From: Lachnospiraceae bacterium JC7
Lineage (GTDB): Bacteria > Bacillota > Clostridia > Lachnospirales > Lachnospiraceae
DNA: 62,866 nucleotides
Assembly: GCA_000513555.1 (NCBI GenBank)
Contig: ALYD01000017.1
Location: 1 to 62,866 of the forward strand
Reading direction: 5' to 3'
In this document: piece by piece, positions 17,677 to 26,952 of the stretch
Numbering within the stretch: the stretch's first letter is position 1
Layout: the number at the start of each line of letters is the position of its first letter
Position numbers and translations under genes: made by a program
Notes under the pieces: model-generated
Told to the model about the DNA's origin: nothing
The model's database searches: none
Seen by the model: only the letters and a program-made list of their open reading frames with translations

Positions 17677-18423
17677 ATGTTTACAGGAATCGTAGAGGAG
17701 AAAGGCAGAATCCGGCGGCTGGATATCCGGGGCAGCTCGGGAAAGATAGAGGTGTCCTGCAGGAAGGTGCTGGAGGGAACAAACCTCGGGGACAGCATAG
17801 CGGTGAACGGGATATGTCTTACGGTGACAGAGCTTTATGACGACGGGTTCTCCGCAGATATCATGGCAGAAACTGTAAGGAGAAGCTCACTGTCCATGGC
17901 GAAGCAGCAGGATCATGTGAATCTCGAGCGGGCCATGGCGGCAAACGGAAGATTCGGCGGACACATAGTGTCGGGGCATATAGACGGAACCGGAGTGGTA
18001 CAGGAAGTCAAAAAGGAAGAGAATGCGGTGTGGTTCACCATAAAGGCACCGGACAGGATCTTAAAATACATAATCGAGAAAGGATCCATAGCAATCGATG
18101 GAATAAGTCTGACAGTGGCATACGTCGATGATCAGGTCTTCAAGGTGTCCATCATACCGCATACCATGCAGGAGACAACATTGGCATCCAGAAGACCGGG
18201 AGACAGGGTGAATCTCGAAAATGACTCCGTCGGAAAATATGTGGAGAAGCTGCTGGGACTGAGCCCCGGAGGAACAGTAAAAACCGGTGCAGGATCCGGA
18301 GGCAGCAGCCCGGGAGGAGTCTTTACCGGAGTGAAAAGCGGAGCCTGCCTGACAGGGAATGATGCTTCTGCCGGGGACTGTGGCGGCATCACGATGGAGT
18401 TTCTGGAAAAGTACGGGATATAG
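17677..18423 (+). CDS. ribE: Riboflavin synthase alpha chain with a C-terminal insertion
   Basis: From ATG 17677 (MFTGIVEEKG, the family's invariant start; AGAGG lies upstream) the protein has 248 residues: two tandem lumazine-binding barrels, the second starting around IVSGHIDGTGVV. It dismutates two dimethyl-ribityllumazine molecules to riboflavin. The family is usually about 200-220 residues. Here a Gly/Ser-rich stretch of roughly 35 residues (about 205-240) sits between VGKYVEKLLGL and the terminal ITMEFLEKYGI. Confidence 0.93.
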   Translation: MFTGIVEEKGRIRRLDIRGSSGKIEVSCRKVLEGTNLGDSIAVNGICLTVTELYDDGFSADIMAETVRRSSLSMAKQQDHVNLERAMAANGRFGGHIVSGHIDGTGVVQEVKKEENAVWFTIKAPDRILKYIIEKGSIAIDGISLTVAYVDDQVFKVSIIPHTMQETTLASRRPGDRVNLENDSVGKYVEKLLGLSPGGTVKTGAGSGGSSPGGVFTGVKSGACLTGNDASAGDCGGITMEFLEKYGI

Positions 18424-18494
18424 AACAACAGGGAGTTTGATCAGAGCCCGGGAAATGTATATGGAAATAAAGAGAGGGAGAGGAAGGTAATTAA

Positions 18495-19760
18495 ATGAAG
18501 AAGCATTATGCAAGTATCGAGAAGGCACTGGAGGATCTCAGGAATGGAAAGATAATTCTCTGTTCGGACGATCCTGACAGAGAGAATGAGTGCGACATGA
18601 TATGTGCGGCTGAGTTCGCAACACAGGAAAATATCAATTTCATGGCGAGTTACGCGAAGGGGCTTATCTGTACGCCTATCAGTCAGAAGCATGCGAGCCG
18701 CCTGGGGCTTCCGCCGATGGTGATCGAGAACACAGACAACCATGAGACGGCATTTACAGTTTCGGTGGATCACGTTGATACCACAACGGGGATTTCGGCA
18801 AAGGAGAGGGGGCTCACGATGCAGAGACTTGCGGCGGCAGACTCGAAGCCCACGGATTTCAGAAGGCCCGGACATGTATTTCCGCTTATTTCGAGAAACG
18901 GCGGTGTGCTCACGAGAAACGGACACACAGAGGCTACAGTTGACCTCATGAGACTTGCGGGACTTACAGAGTGCGGTGTCTGCTGTGAGATCATGGCGGA
19001 GGACGGTACCATGATGCAGTCTGAGGAGCTTTGGGAGCTTGCTGATAAGTATGATCTCAGCTTCATCACCATAAAGGATCTTCAGACCTACATCCGAATC
19101 AATGAAAAGCATGTGGTTCAGGAAGCGGTTGCGAAGCTTCCGACAAAATACGGCGATTTCCGTATGTTTGGCTACATCAACGACATAACCGGAGAACATC
19201 ATGTCGCGCTGGTAAAGGGAGATATAGGAGACGGAAAGGACGTGCTCTGCAGAGTTCATTCCGAGTGTCTCACGGGTGATACCTTCGGGTCACTGAGATG
19301 TGACTGCGGACTCCAGCTTGAAAAGTCCATGGAGAGGATAAATGAAGAAGGTCGTGGAATAGTGCTTTACATGCGTCAGGAGGGTCGCGGGATCGGCCTC
19401 ATCAATAAGATAAAAGCCTATGCCCTTCAGGAAGAGGGCTACGATACGGTAGAGGCCAATGTCAAGCTCGGTTTTGCACCGGACCTCCGGGAGTACTGGG
19501 TAGGCGCACAGATCCTGAAGGATCTCGGCGTGAAGTCACTGAGACTTCTCACCAACAATCCCGACAAGGTATATTCTCTGGCAGATTTCGGACTTGCCAT
19601 CAGCGAGCGTGTACCTATCGAGATCCCGGCACAGATCTATGACAGGCGCTATCTCAGAACCAAGATGACCAAGATGGGACATATATTCAAGGCTATAGAT
19701 CTTGATGAGAGAGACGAACAGGATGACAAGCGGGCAGAGGCAGATTCCACCTGCGCATGA
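18495..19760 (+). CDS. ribBA: Bifunctional DHBP synthase / GTP cyclohydrolase II
   Basis: A 421-residue fusion. The N-terminal dihydroxybutanone-phosphate synthase has [17 protein letters not shown] and the [11 protein letters not shown] block; the C-terminal GTP cyclohydrolase II has [20 protein letters not shown] with the zinc cysteines and RQEGRGIGL. It supplies both precursors of riboflavin. Third gene of the operon, 71 bp after ribE, with GAGAGGAAGG upstream of ATG 18495. Confidence 0.95.
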   Translation: MKKHYASIEKALEDLRNGKIILCSDDPDRENECDMICAAEFATQENINFMASYAKGLICTPISQKHASRLGLPPMVIENTDNHETAFTVSVDHVDTTTGISAKERGLTMQRLAAADSKPTDFRRPGHVFPLISRNGGVLTRNGHTEATVDLMRLAGLTECGVCCEIMAEDGTMMQSEELWELADKYDLSFITIKDLQTYIRINEKHVVQEAVAKLPTKYGDFRMFGYINDITGEHHVALVKGDIGDGKDVLCRVHSECLTGDTFGSLRCDCGLQLEKSMERINEEGRGIVLYMRQEGRGIGLINKIKAYALQEEGYDTVEANVKLGFAPDLREYWVGAQILKDLGVKSLRLLTNNPDKVYSLADFGLAISERVPIEIPAQIYDRRYLRTKMTKMGHIFKAIDLDERDEQDDKRAEADSTCA

Positions 19761-19802
19761 AGATCAAAATAAAAAAGCAAAATCAGAAAGGAAGAAGATA
19801 AA

Positions 19803-20276
19803 ATGAACGAGATCAATGTTTTAGAGGGAAAGCTTGTAGCAAAGGAAGGTATGAAGGTAGGAATCGTGGCAGCCAGATTTAACGAGATAATCGTTAATAA
19901 GCTGGTTGGCGGTGCAGTTGACGGACTGGTACGGCACGGTGTTGAGAGTGACAACATCACAGCAGCATGGGTGCCGGGTGCCTTCGAAATTCCTGCAGTT
20001 GTAAAGAAGATGGCGAAAAGCGGAAAGTATGATGCTGTCATCGCTCTCGGAGCTGTTATCAGAGGTCAGACAAGCCACTACGATTATGTTTGCAACGAGG
20101 TCTCAAAGGGAGTTGCTCAGGTTTCACTGGAGACAGGACTTCCTGTAATGTTCGGGATCCTCACAACCGACAACATCGAGCAGGCTATCTCAAGAGCGGG
20201 CAGCAAGGCAGGAAACAAGGGCTATGACTGCGCAGTGGGTGCCATTGAGATGGTAAATGTTCTGGAACAGATCTGA
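19803..20276 (+). CDS. ribH: 6,7-dimethyl-8-ribityllumazine synthase
   Basis: 157 residues, a normal length. Conserved blocks: [41 protein letters not shown] with the catalytic histidine, and [15 protein letters not shown]. It condenses the ribityl-pyrimidine with dihydroxybutanone phosphate. Last gene of the rib operon; GAAAGGAAGA precedes ATG 19803. Confidence 0.95.
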   Translation: MNEINVLEGKLVAKEGMKVGIVAARFNEIIVNKLVGGAVDGLVRHGVESDNITAAWVPGAFEIPAVVKKMAKSGKYDAVIALGAVIRGQTSHYDYVCNEVSKGVAQVSLETGLPVMFGILTTDNIEQAISRAGSKAGNKGYDCAVGAIEMVNVLEQI

Positions 20277-20483
20277 GGAGCAGTGTGACACTGTATATCA
20301 AATACTGATAATAAGCGGTAAGGCATAATGGATGAGAGTGGTATGTGCTAAGGCGCGAAAAACGTATGTGCAATGTGAACAACAGATATTTGCCGCACGT
20401 GCATTAATTGTGGAATAATACCAATTTAAGCTGTATAATGAACGAAGATTAAAAAACGCTTATACATCTTAAGGAGGTAAAAT

Positions 20484-21239
20484 ATGGGAAAGACAGCAAT
20501 CATCACAGGAGGATCACGCGGCATCGGAAAGGCTATGTCTCTTAAGCTCGGAGAGCTTGGCTATAATGTAGTCATTAACTATGTGAGTGATTCATCCAAG
20601 GCCAAGGCAGAGGAAATCGCAGAACAGTTAAAGAAGGATTATGGCGTTGAAGGACTTGTTGTAAGAGCAGATGTCAGCAAATATGAGGACTGTGAAGCAC
20701 TTGTAAAGGCAGCCCTTGATAAGTTCGGTGACAACATCGATGTTCTCGTAAACAATGCAGGTATCACCAACAACTGCAATTGGATCGACATTAAGCCTGA
20801 ACAGTATGAGAAGGTCATCGCAACAAACCTTATGAGCCTTCTTCATATGACTCATTTGGTTCTTCCTCATATGGTCAACCATTCAGATAAGGAGCATCAG
20901 TGTCAGATCGTAAACATTTCATCTGTTGGCGGTCTTACAGGTGTTATCAATCAGGCTGATTACTGTGCAGCCAAGTCAGGTGTCATCGGTCTTACAAGAG
21001 CCCTTGCCCTTGAGTTCGCAGGAAGAGGCGTAAGATCCAATGCCATCGCACCTGGCATGATCATGACAGATATGCTGAGAGGGGTTAATCAGGATGAGCT
21101 CAATGCTCTTGCCGCAACCATTCCAGAGGGATACATCGGTGATGTTTCCGATATCGCAGGTGCTCTTGAGTATATTCTTAAGGCTCCGTATCTTACAGGA
21201 CAGGTAATTTCACCGAACGGTGGATTTGTTCTGCAGTAA
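20484..21239 (+). CDS. Short-chain dehydrogenase, FabG/acetoacetyl-CoA reductase-like
   Basis: 251 residues of classical SDR: TGGSRGIG nucleotide site (about 8-15), NNAG near residue 90, catalytic Ser (NISSVGG) and YCAAK. NADPH-dependent reduction of a 3-oxoacyl thioester is the commonest role of such proteins. The gene is monocistronic: it has its own TATAAT (20434-20439), AAGGAGG before ATG 20484, and a terminator downstream. No other fatty-acid gene is nearby, so the substrate remains open. Confidence 0.85.
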   Translation: MGKTAIITGGSRGIGKAMSLKLGELGYNVVINYVSDSSKAKAEEIAEQLKKDYGVEGLVVRADVSKYEDCEALVKAALDKFGDNIDVLVNNAGITNNCNWIDIKPEQYEKVIATNLMSLLHMTHLVLPHMVNHSDKEHQCQIVNISSVGGLTGVINQADYCAAKSGVIGLTRALALEFAGRGVRSNAIAPGMIMTDMLRGVNQDELNALAATIPEGYIGDVSDIAGALEYILKAPYLTGQVISPNGGFVLQ

Positions 21240-21260
21240 ATATATATCGCTATAGTATTT

Positions 21261-21289
21261 TGCCCGCGGTTTTGCCGCGGGCTTTTTTT
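21261..21289 (+). terminator. Intrinsic terminator after the SDR gene
   Basis: GCCCGCGG and CCGCGGGC form a perfect 8-bp GC-rich stem around TTTTG, followed by TTTTTTT. Confidence 0.92.
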
Positions 21290-21344
21290 ATCAGACAGTG
21301 ATGATTGTTTAATTTATAAAAGTATTGAAGAAATAAATACTAAA

Positions 21345-21360
21345 TAGTTAGCCATAACTA
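21345..21360. promoter_or_regulatory. Palindromic operator-like site upstream of the ABC exporter pair
   Basis: TAGTTAGCCATAACTA has perfect 6-bp arms; GTTAG(N6)CTAAC is a second reading of the same symmetry. The form resembles metal-regulator (DtxR/Fur-type) boxes, but I see no regulator gene beside it. It lies 85 bp upstream of the first transporter gene. Confidence 0.4.
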
Positions 21361-21444
21361 ACCGACAGGTATATAATGGTCGCGTTAGATGTGATTTAGT
21401 TTGAATTTTGGGAATCATCGTTTCCAAAAGAAAGGGGAACTAAA

Positions 21445-23241
21445 GTGAAAAAGCAATCTTCATTGTCTAAGTTACTTGAGTTTACAGGCGGGTACAGGAA
21501 ACTGACTTTCCTGGGACTGTTCCTGTCTGCTGTTGCCATGGTCATGGGTATGGTTCCGTATATCTGTGTATGGCTTTTGATGAGGGATCTGATTTCAGTG
21601 GCACCGAGGTACGCGGAGGCCAGGAACATCTCAGGCTACGGGTGGACGGCATTTTACTCTGCTGTATCAGGGATCCTGATCTATTTCGCGGCCCTGATGT
21701 GCACTCATATCGCGGCCTTCAGGACAGCATCCAACATCAGAAAACAGGGAATGGCGCACCTTATGAAGGTGCCCCTCGGTTTTTTTGATGAGAATGCTTC
21801 CGGCATGCTCCGCAACAGGCTTGATGGTGCTGCATCTGAAACAGAGACATTGCTGGCACATAACCTTGCAGACATAGTAGGAACAGTGGCAATGTTTCTC
21901 GCCACGATAGTGCTGATGTTTGTCTTTGACTGGCGTATGGGGGCCGCTTGTCTTATGGCTGCAGTGGTATCTATACTGGCACTTTTCTACATGATGGGAG
22001 GGAAAAATGCAAGGTTTATAGCGGAATATCAGGCGGCACAGGACAACATGAGCAAGGCCGGGACAGAGTATGTGAGGGGCATGCCTGTGGTAAAGGTGTT
22101 CCAGCAGACTGTGTATTCCTTTAAAAACTTCAGGGATGCCATAGAGGAATACAGCGAAAAGGCGGAGTATGTTCAGGACAGGATATGCAGGATTCCACAG
22201 TCCATAAACCTGACGGCTATAGAGGGTGCTTTTGTATTTATGGTGCCTGTGGTGCTCTTTATAGCGCCAAAGGCTCTTTCGGAAGGAACATTTGCATCCT
22301 TCGTTGCTGACTTTGCGTTCTATGCGGTGTTTTCAGCCATCATTTCAACTGCCCTGGCAAGAATAATGTTTGCTGCCAATGGCGCGATGCTCGCGGATAC
22401 AGCCGTGAAAAGAATAGAGACGGTCATGAATGCACCGGTTCTTTCTCAGCCGACAGTGTCCGAAATACCTGAAGGAAATGACATTGAGTTCAGGCATGTA
22501 TCATTCACCTATGAAGGAAGTGAGGTTCCGGCTCTTTCCGACCTTTCATTTAAGATAGAGGCAGGGGAGACTGTGGCCCTGGTGGGACCTTCCGGTGGCG
22601 GAAAAACAACGGCGGCAAGTCTCATCCCGAGATTCTGGGACGTGTCGCAGGGAGAGGTGCTTATAGGCGGTGTTAATGTTAAAAACATTACTTCTGAGGT
22701 TCTCATGGACAGGATCGCCTTTGTGTTCCAGAACAACAGGCTGTTCAAGACCTCCATACTTGAGAATGTGAGAGCTGCAAAGCCCGATGCCACAAGAAGA
22801 GATGTAATGGAGGCGTTGGAAGCAGCCCAGTGTATGGATATCATTGATAAACTTCCGGAGGGAGTGGATACGGTCATAGGAACAGAGGGAACCTATCTTT
22901 CGGGAGGCGAGCAGCAGAGAGTTGCTCTTGCAAGAGCCATACTGAAGGATGCGCCAATCATAGTACTTGATGAGGCGACAGCATTTGCAGACCCTGAAAA
23001 TGAGGTGCTTATACAGAAAGCATTAAAGCGCCTGACGGAAGGAAAGACAGTGATCATGATAGCCCACAGACTGTCAACTGTTGTGGGCGCCGACAAGATA
23101 ATGGTACTCTCTGAGGGAAGAATAATAGAAGAGGGAACCCACGAGACATTAAAAGAGAACGGCGGCTTATATGAAAAGATGTGGAAGGACTACAATGAGG
23201 CCGTTCAGTGGAAGATTCAGACGGAAGGAGGTACGGTATGA
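21445..23241 (+). CDS. ABC transporter half, fused permease and ATPase (first subunit)
   Basis: 598 residues: six membrane helices in about the first 320, then the nucleotide-binding domain with GPSGGGKTT (Walker A), LSGGEQQRVALARA (signature) and IIVLDEATAFADPENE (Walker B). The sequence is of the IrtA/YbtP-like or multidrug exporter class. It overlaps the next gene, and both should form a heterodimer. The glycine in place of serine in GPSGGGK and AFADPENE instead of ASLDxENE are small deviations. The palindrome upstream hints at metal control and thus possibly siderophore-related transport, but this is weak. Confidence 0.9.
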   Translation: MKKQSSLSKLLEFTGGYRKLTFLGLFLSAVAMVMGMVPYICVWLLMRDLISVAPRYAEARNISGYGWTAFYSAVSGILIYFAALMCTHIAAFRTASNIRKQGMAHLMKVPLGFFDENASGMLRNRLDGAASETETLLAHNLADIVGTVAMFLATIVLMFVFDWRMGAACLMAAVVSILALFYMMGGKNARFIAEYQAAQDNMSKAGTEYVRGMPVVKVFQQTVYSFKNFRDAIEEYSEKAEYVQDRICRIPQSINLTAIEGAFVFMVPVVLFIAPKALSEGTFASFVADFAFYAVFSAIISTALARIMFAANGAMLADTAVKRIETVMNAPVLSQPTVSEIPEGNDIEFRHVSFTYEGSEVPALSDLSFKIEAGETVALVGPSGGGKTTAASLIPRFWDVSQGEVLIGGVNVKNITSEVLMDRIAFVFQNNRLFKTSILENVRAAKPDATRRDVMEALEAAQCMDIIDKLPEGVDTVIGTEGTYLSGGEQQRVALARAILKDAPIIVLDEATAFADPENEVLIQKALKRLTEGKTVIMIAHRLSTVVGADKIMVLSEGRIIEEGTHETLKENGGLYEKMWKDYNEAVQWKIQTEGGTV

Positions 23242-24983
23242 TGTTTGGTGAAAACTTCAAACGTAAATATGCCCTTTCGGATAAGGGCGTTTCAAATACT
23301 AAAAAGGGCGTGTTCTGGACTGTGATAGTAAACCTTGTTGTCATGGGAGGAATGGGAATACTGTATCTTCTGATGAATGATTACATGGAGACTCTTACGG
23401 AGGGGAAAGCCCTGCCTGGCTGGACAGAGTATATAGTGATGACATCAGCATTTCTCGTACTGTCAATGATTACTCATGTTGAGCAGTATGCCTCTACTTA
23501 CGGCCTCGTTTATGGAGAGGTCAGAGATATGCGTATCGGAATTGCAGAGCGACTGAGACAGTTGCCTCTGAGCTTTTTCGGAAAGAGGGATCTGGCGGAT
23601 CTCACTGAGACCATCATGGGGGACGTGAACCGCATGGAGCATGTGTGGTCTCATGTTATGGGATATCTGTACGGCACCTACATATCAACCGCGATCGTTG
23701 CAGTGATCCTTTTTATGTATAACTGGAAGCTGTCCATCGCCTGTCTATGGGGCGTTCCGGTGGCATTCGGGCTGATCTTCGGTACACGGAAAATGGCAAA
23801 TGAAAATGCCGAGAGGACGAAGAAGGCCGCAATCAGGGTGTCGGACGGTATTCAGGAGACATTGGAAAATATACGTGATATACATGCGGTCAATCAGGAA
23901 GAGAAATATCTCTCGGAGCTTAACAGGCGGATAGACGAACATGAAAGCACGATGCTGAAGGGGGAACTGGCAACAGGTATTTTCGTGAATGCAGCAAGTG
24001 TCATCATGCGTCTCGGAGTAGCCACAACGATCCTTACGGGAGCGAAGCTCATACTGACCGGGCAGGTGCCATTTATGGTAATGTTTATGTTTCTGCTTGT
24101 GATCACGAGGATTTACGCTCCCTTTGACCAGAGCCTGGCTCTTATCGCAGAGGTGTTTATGTCTGAAGTTTCCGCCGGAAGACTTATGGAGATCTATGAT
24201 ACTGAAAGAGCAACCGGCGCACAGGTACTTAATCCTTCTGGACATGATATCACCTTTGAAAATGTTTCCTTTGCCTATGATGATGAAAAGGTTCTTGAAG
24301 GTGTCAGCTTCACAGCGAGAGAGGGAGAAGTCACCGCGCTGGTGGGACCTTCCGGTTCAGGTAAGAGCACCTGCGCGAGACTTGCCGCAAGGCTATGGGA
24401 TATCGACAAAGGAAGTATTAAAATGGGCGGAGTTGATATCGCATCTGTGGAGCCGGAGACATTGCTGTCAGACTATTCCTTTGTATTTCAGGATGTAATG
24501 CTTTTCGATGACACTGTCATGGAGAACATTCGTCTCGGAAAGCATGGGGCGACGGATGAAGAAGTCATGAATGCGGCCCGGGCAGCCAACTGTGACGAGT
24601 TCGTGCAGAAGCTTCCGAAGGGCTATGACACAAGGATAGGAGAGAACGGCGCGAAGCTGTCAGGCGGAGAGAGGCAGCGGATATCCATAGCGAGAGCGCT
24701 TCTCAAGGATGCGCCTATCGTGCTTCTGGATGAAGCAACAGCTTCACTTGATGTTGAGAATGAGACCAAGGTTCAGGGGGCTTTGTCACGGCTCCTGAGA
24801 AACAGGACTGTGCTTGTCATCGCCCACAGAATGAGAACCGTGGAGAAGGCTGACAAGGTAGTGGTACTGAAGGACGGTCGTGTGGCTGAGGAAGGAGATC
24901 CTGTGAAGCTTAAGAACGACAGGAACAGCATCTTCGGGCATATGCTGGAACTTCAGACTCAGGGTGCAGCGTGGAGCATATGA
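23238..24983 (+). CDS. ABC transporter half, fused permease and ATPase (second subunit)
   Basis: 581 residues from ATG 23238, where GGAGG lies six bases upstream; an earlier in-frame ATG at 23208 lies inside the preceding gene and lacks a ribosome site. Six helices precede an ATPase with GPSGSGKST, LSGGERQRISIARA and IVLLDEATASLDVENE, all canonical. The start overlaps the first subunit's stop, which indicates coupled translation and a heterodimer. The 127 bp from 24984 to the tRNA promoter show no clear terminator. Confidence 0.9.
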   Translation: MMFGENFKRKYALSDKGVSNTKKGVFWTVIVNLVVMGGMGILYLLMNDYMETLTEGKALPGWTEYIVMTSAFLVLSMITHVEQYASTYGLVYGEVRDMRIGIAERLRQLPLSFFGKRDLADLTETIMGDVNRMEHVWSHVMGYLYGTYISTAIVAVILFMYNWKLSIACLWGVPVAFGLIFGTRKMANENAERTKKAAIRVSDGIQETLENIRDIHAVNQEEKYLSELNRRIDEHESTMLKGELATGIFVNAASVIMRLGVATTILTGAKLILTGQVPFMVMFMFLLVITRIYAPFDQSLALIAEVFMSEVSAGRLMEIYDTERATGAQVLNPSGHDITFENVSFAYDDEKVLEGVSFTAREGEVTALVGPSGSGKSTCARLAARLWDIDKGSIKMGGVDIASVEPETLLSDYSFVFQDVMLFDDTVMENIRLGKHGATDEEVMNAARAANCDEFVQKLPKGYDTRIGENGAKLSGGERQRISIARALLKDAPIVLLDEATASLDVENETKVQGALSRLLRNRTVLVIAHRMRTVEKADKVVVLKDGRVAEEGDPVKLKNDRNSIFGHMLELQTQGAAWSI

Positions 24984-25110
24984 TGATGCTGAGTAACAGT
25001 TCAGCCGGGTGGTGAGGCTAATAAGTCTCATGATGGCTGTTCATAGTATTTTGCACCCGGCCGGAATTCGGTGCCCGGTGCGGACTTATACAAAAAAATT
25101 ATATTTTTTG

Positions 25111-25139
25111 TTGACAAAGGCTTTTCAGTAGTGTAGTAT
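25111..25139 (+). promoter_or_regulatory. Promoter of the tRNA-Gly/tRNA-Phe unit
   Basis: TTGACA at 25111-25116 and TAGTAT at 25134-25139 are spaced by 17 bp. The tRNA-Gly gene begins 41 bp beyond the -10 box. Confidence 0.75.
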
Positions 25140-25179
25140 AACACTCGCGTCACCGATAAGCGGTTCGCGAAAAGCCTTT

Positions 25180-25250
25180 GCGGGTGTAGTTCAATGGTAG
25201 AATGTCAGCCTTCCAAGCTGAACATGTGGGTTCGATTCCCATCACCCGCT
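25180..25250 (+). tRNA. tRNA-Gly (anticodon TCC)
   Basis: The acceptor stem GCGGGTG pairs with CACCCGC. The anticodon loop CTTCCAA gives TCC, and the T arm is GTGGGTTCGATTCCCAT. CCA is not encoded. It lies five bases before tRNA-Phe in the same transcript. Confidence 0.96.
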
Positions 25251-25255
25251 CTGAT

Positions 25256-25328
<73 letters not shown>

Positions 25329-25433
25329 CTCCAAGATGTTGGTTTCAGCGATAACATTCACACTGTTTCTCTTCATCTTTTGTATAATGTTTTCGTTCTT
25401 CACAGAAATGAAAGTTGAACGAACATTAATAGT

Positions 25434-25505
25434 GCGCGAGTAGTAGAGTGGTACTACGTCGCCTTGCCAAGGCGAAGATCGCGGGTTCGATCCCCGTCTC
25501 GCGCT
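25434..25505 (+). tRNA. tRNA-Gly (anticodon GCC), copy A
   Basis: GCGCGAG pairs with CTCGCGC. The anticodon stem-loop CGCCT-TGCCA-AGGCG gives GCC. The 72-bp gene is identical to copy B at 57603-57674. A TATAAT at 25383-25388 may be its own -10 box. The identity to copy B begins at the 5' end of the gene and continues into the downstream cassette. Confidence 0.96.
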
Positions 25506-25675
25506 TCTCAGCTCCCAGAGGAAATCCTCTGGGAGCTTTCGCGTTCGACAGGGATCGAACCCAGGGGTTCGTCTCGCCTGCCGGCTCGGTCGGCGCTAAG
25601 CATGTGCCAAAGGGCACATAGCGCCCCCTTACTCGCGCTTCTCAAGAGCCTCAGGAAAAATCCTGAGGCTCTTTT
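25506..25675 (+). repeat. tRNA-linked cassette A: terminator, palindromic unit, second terminator
   Basis: A 28-base palindrome (25510-25537, AGCTCCCAGAGG with its complement) is followed by a conserved unit: a region like an inverted tRNA T arm (CAGGGATCGAACCC), hairpin CGAACCC/GGGTTCG, and a long hairpin around 25592-25625. Then comes a repeat of the tRNA 3' end (CTCGCGCTTCTC) and a second 28-base palindrome (25645-25672) with a T run. The two terminator palindromes are 135 bp apart. The same array, one unit longer, follows copy B. Protein frames across this stretch are antisense or shadow frames of tRNA-like DNA. Nothing else is seen up to 25801. Confidence 0.85.
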
Positions 25676-25801
25676 GCGTTTTACTGAGGCATAATTGAGT
25701 GCCATAAAGAATTATGTTAGTATTTTATAATCGGTGTGCTTGGGAATGAGCGGCAAATACTTGTGACGCTCATATCATATAAATGATTAAAAGAGAGATT
25801 T

Positions 25802-26722
25802 ATGGAATTTCAGGAATATGCAGAACATTATTTTGATATGGAGAAAGCTGTCCCCTACTTTTTGATATGCTTTGCAGCCCTTCTGGTTGTTATGGGCATA
25901 ATCCTTATTATTGCAAGGATCAGAAAAGAGCTGGACAGGAAGAACTCTGAGGGAGAGTATATAGACGAATCAGATATGGATATTTATGATCCGGAAAGCG
26001 TATATGAGGATGATGTATACTCTGAAGATGATGACCTGAGCATGGATGGGCGGCGGTCACGACACTTCAGAAGCCGGTCAAGAAAGCATCAGCATTTATT
26101 GCGGCGTCAAATTGACATACGGCCCTTTGCTTTTATAGAATCTTTTTATGAGATGGCTTTTGCAAGTACTGCTATGCTGCTGTTGCTCAGTCTGTACTAC
26201 ATTATCAATGATCGTATCAATCTAAGGGAAGTACATATAATATGGGATACCTACAAGGATTGGATACTGGTGCTATTTCTTGTAGTTTCCATGATACTTA
26301 ATCGAATTTTTGACCGGCTGCTTGTGAGACTGAGATATATAGATGCAAAACAACGAGCCGGAATAAGGCTTCTGAGTTCCATATATGTCATACTGATACT
26401 TGTGTATATTTGCTTTATCTACCAAAGTCCGAATTACGGAAGCATCATCATTTATTTTGTAATGATGGTTATCGGCAGACTGTTCTATTTTGATGTAACA
26501 TGGGAGAATTTCAGAGGAGATATCAGCAGTATCTGGAAAAATCTGCCGATACTGTTTTTGATGATAGGTTATTCGGGGTTCACCATCTGGTATGGGTTCA
26601 GTAGCGGGTTTCTCTGGAAGTCAAACGGTGTGCTTGTATCGACGTTGATAGCGCATATTTTCATGGATATTGGGATAGTTATCATCCATCATCTCAGACT
26701 GGTTAGATGGATTCTTGGATAA
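25802..26722 (+). CDS. Integral membrane protein of unknown function
   Basis: A 306-residue protein. One membrane helix lies near residues 18-38. A highly acidic, then arginine-rich cytoplasmic loop follows (about 45-105, with EDDVYSEDDDLS and RRSRHFRSRSRK). The rest consists of about six further hydrophobic helices. No family motif is recognised. It stands alone between the tRNA cassette and its own terminator. Confidence 0.75.
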   Translation: MEFQEYAEHYFDMEKAVPYFLICFAALLVVMGIILIIARIRKELDRKNSEGEYIDESDMDIYDPESVYEDDVYSEDDDLSMDGRRSRHFRSRSRKHQHLLRRQIDIRPFAFIESFYEMAFASTAMLLLLSLYYIINDRINLREVHIIWDTYKDWILVLFLVVSMILNRIFDRLLVRLRYIDAKQRAGIRLLSSIYVILILVYICFIYQSPNYGSIIIYFVMMVIGRLFYFDVTWENFRGDISSIWKNLPILFLMIGYSGFTIWYGFSSGFLWKSNGVLVSTLIAHIFMDIGIVIIHHLRLVRWILG

Positions 26723-26735
26723 AATATAATTGAGG

Positions 26736-26778
26736 AAAGACTTTTCTTTGGATCAAAATCCGAGAAAAGTCTTTTTTT
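26736..26778 (+). terminator. Intrinsic terminator after the membrane protein gene
   Basis: AAAGACTTTTCT pairs with AGAAAAGTCTTT (12 bp) around a 15-base loop, followed by a T run. Confidence 0.9.
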
Positions 26779-26952
26779 GATTCGTTTACAGGCTTATGTA
26801 AAATGACATGGATTTTATTTAATTGACCATATTACTCCCTATCGGATATTATTTTTATATAAAAATATCAAGTTTTTAATATAGCCATCTCGGCTATGAT
26901 GAAGCTTTGATTCGTGACAAAGACTAAGAATTTTAGTAGGAAGGGGTATGAT

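Noticed and set aside
25426..25705. Frames over tRNA-Gly copy A and its cassette
   Set aside because: The translations repeat tRNA-antisense phrases, and the DNA is fully explained by the tRNA and palindromes.
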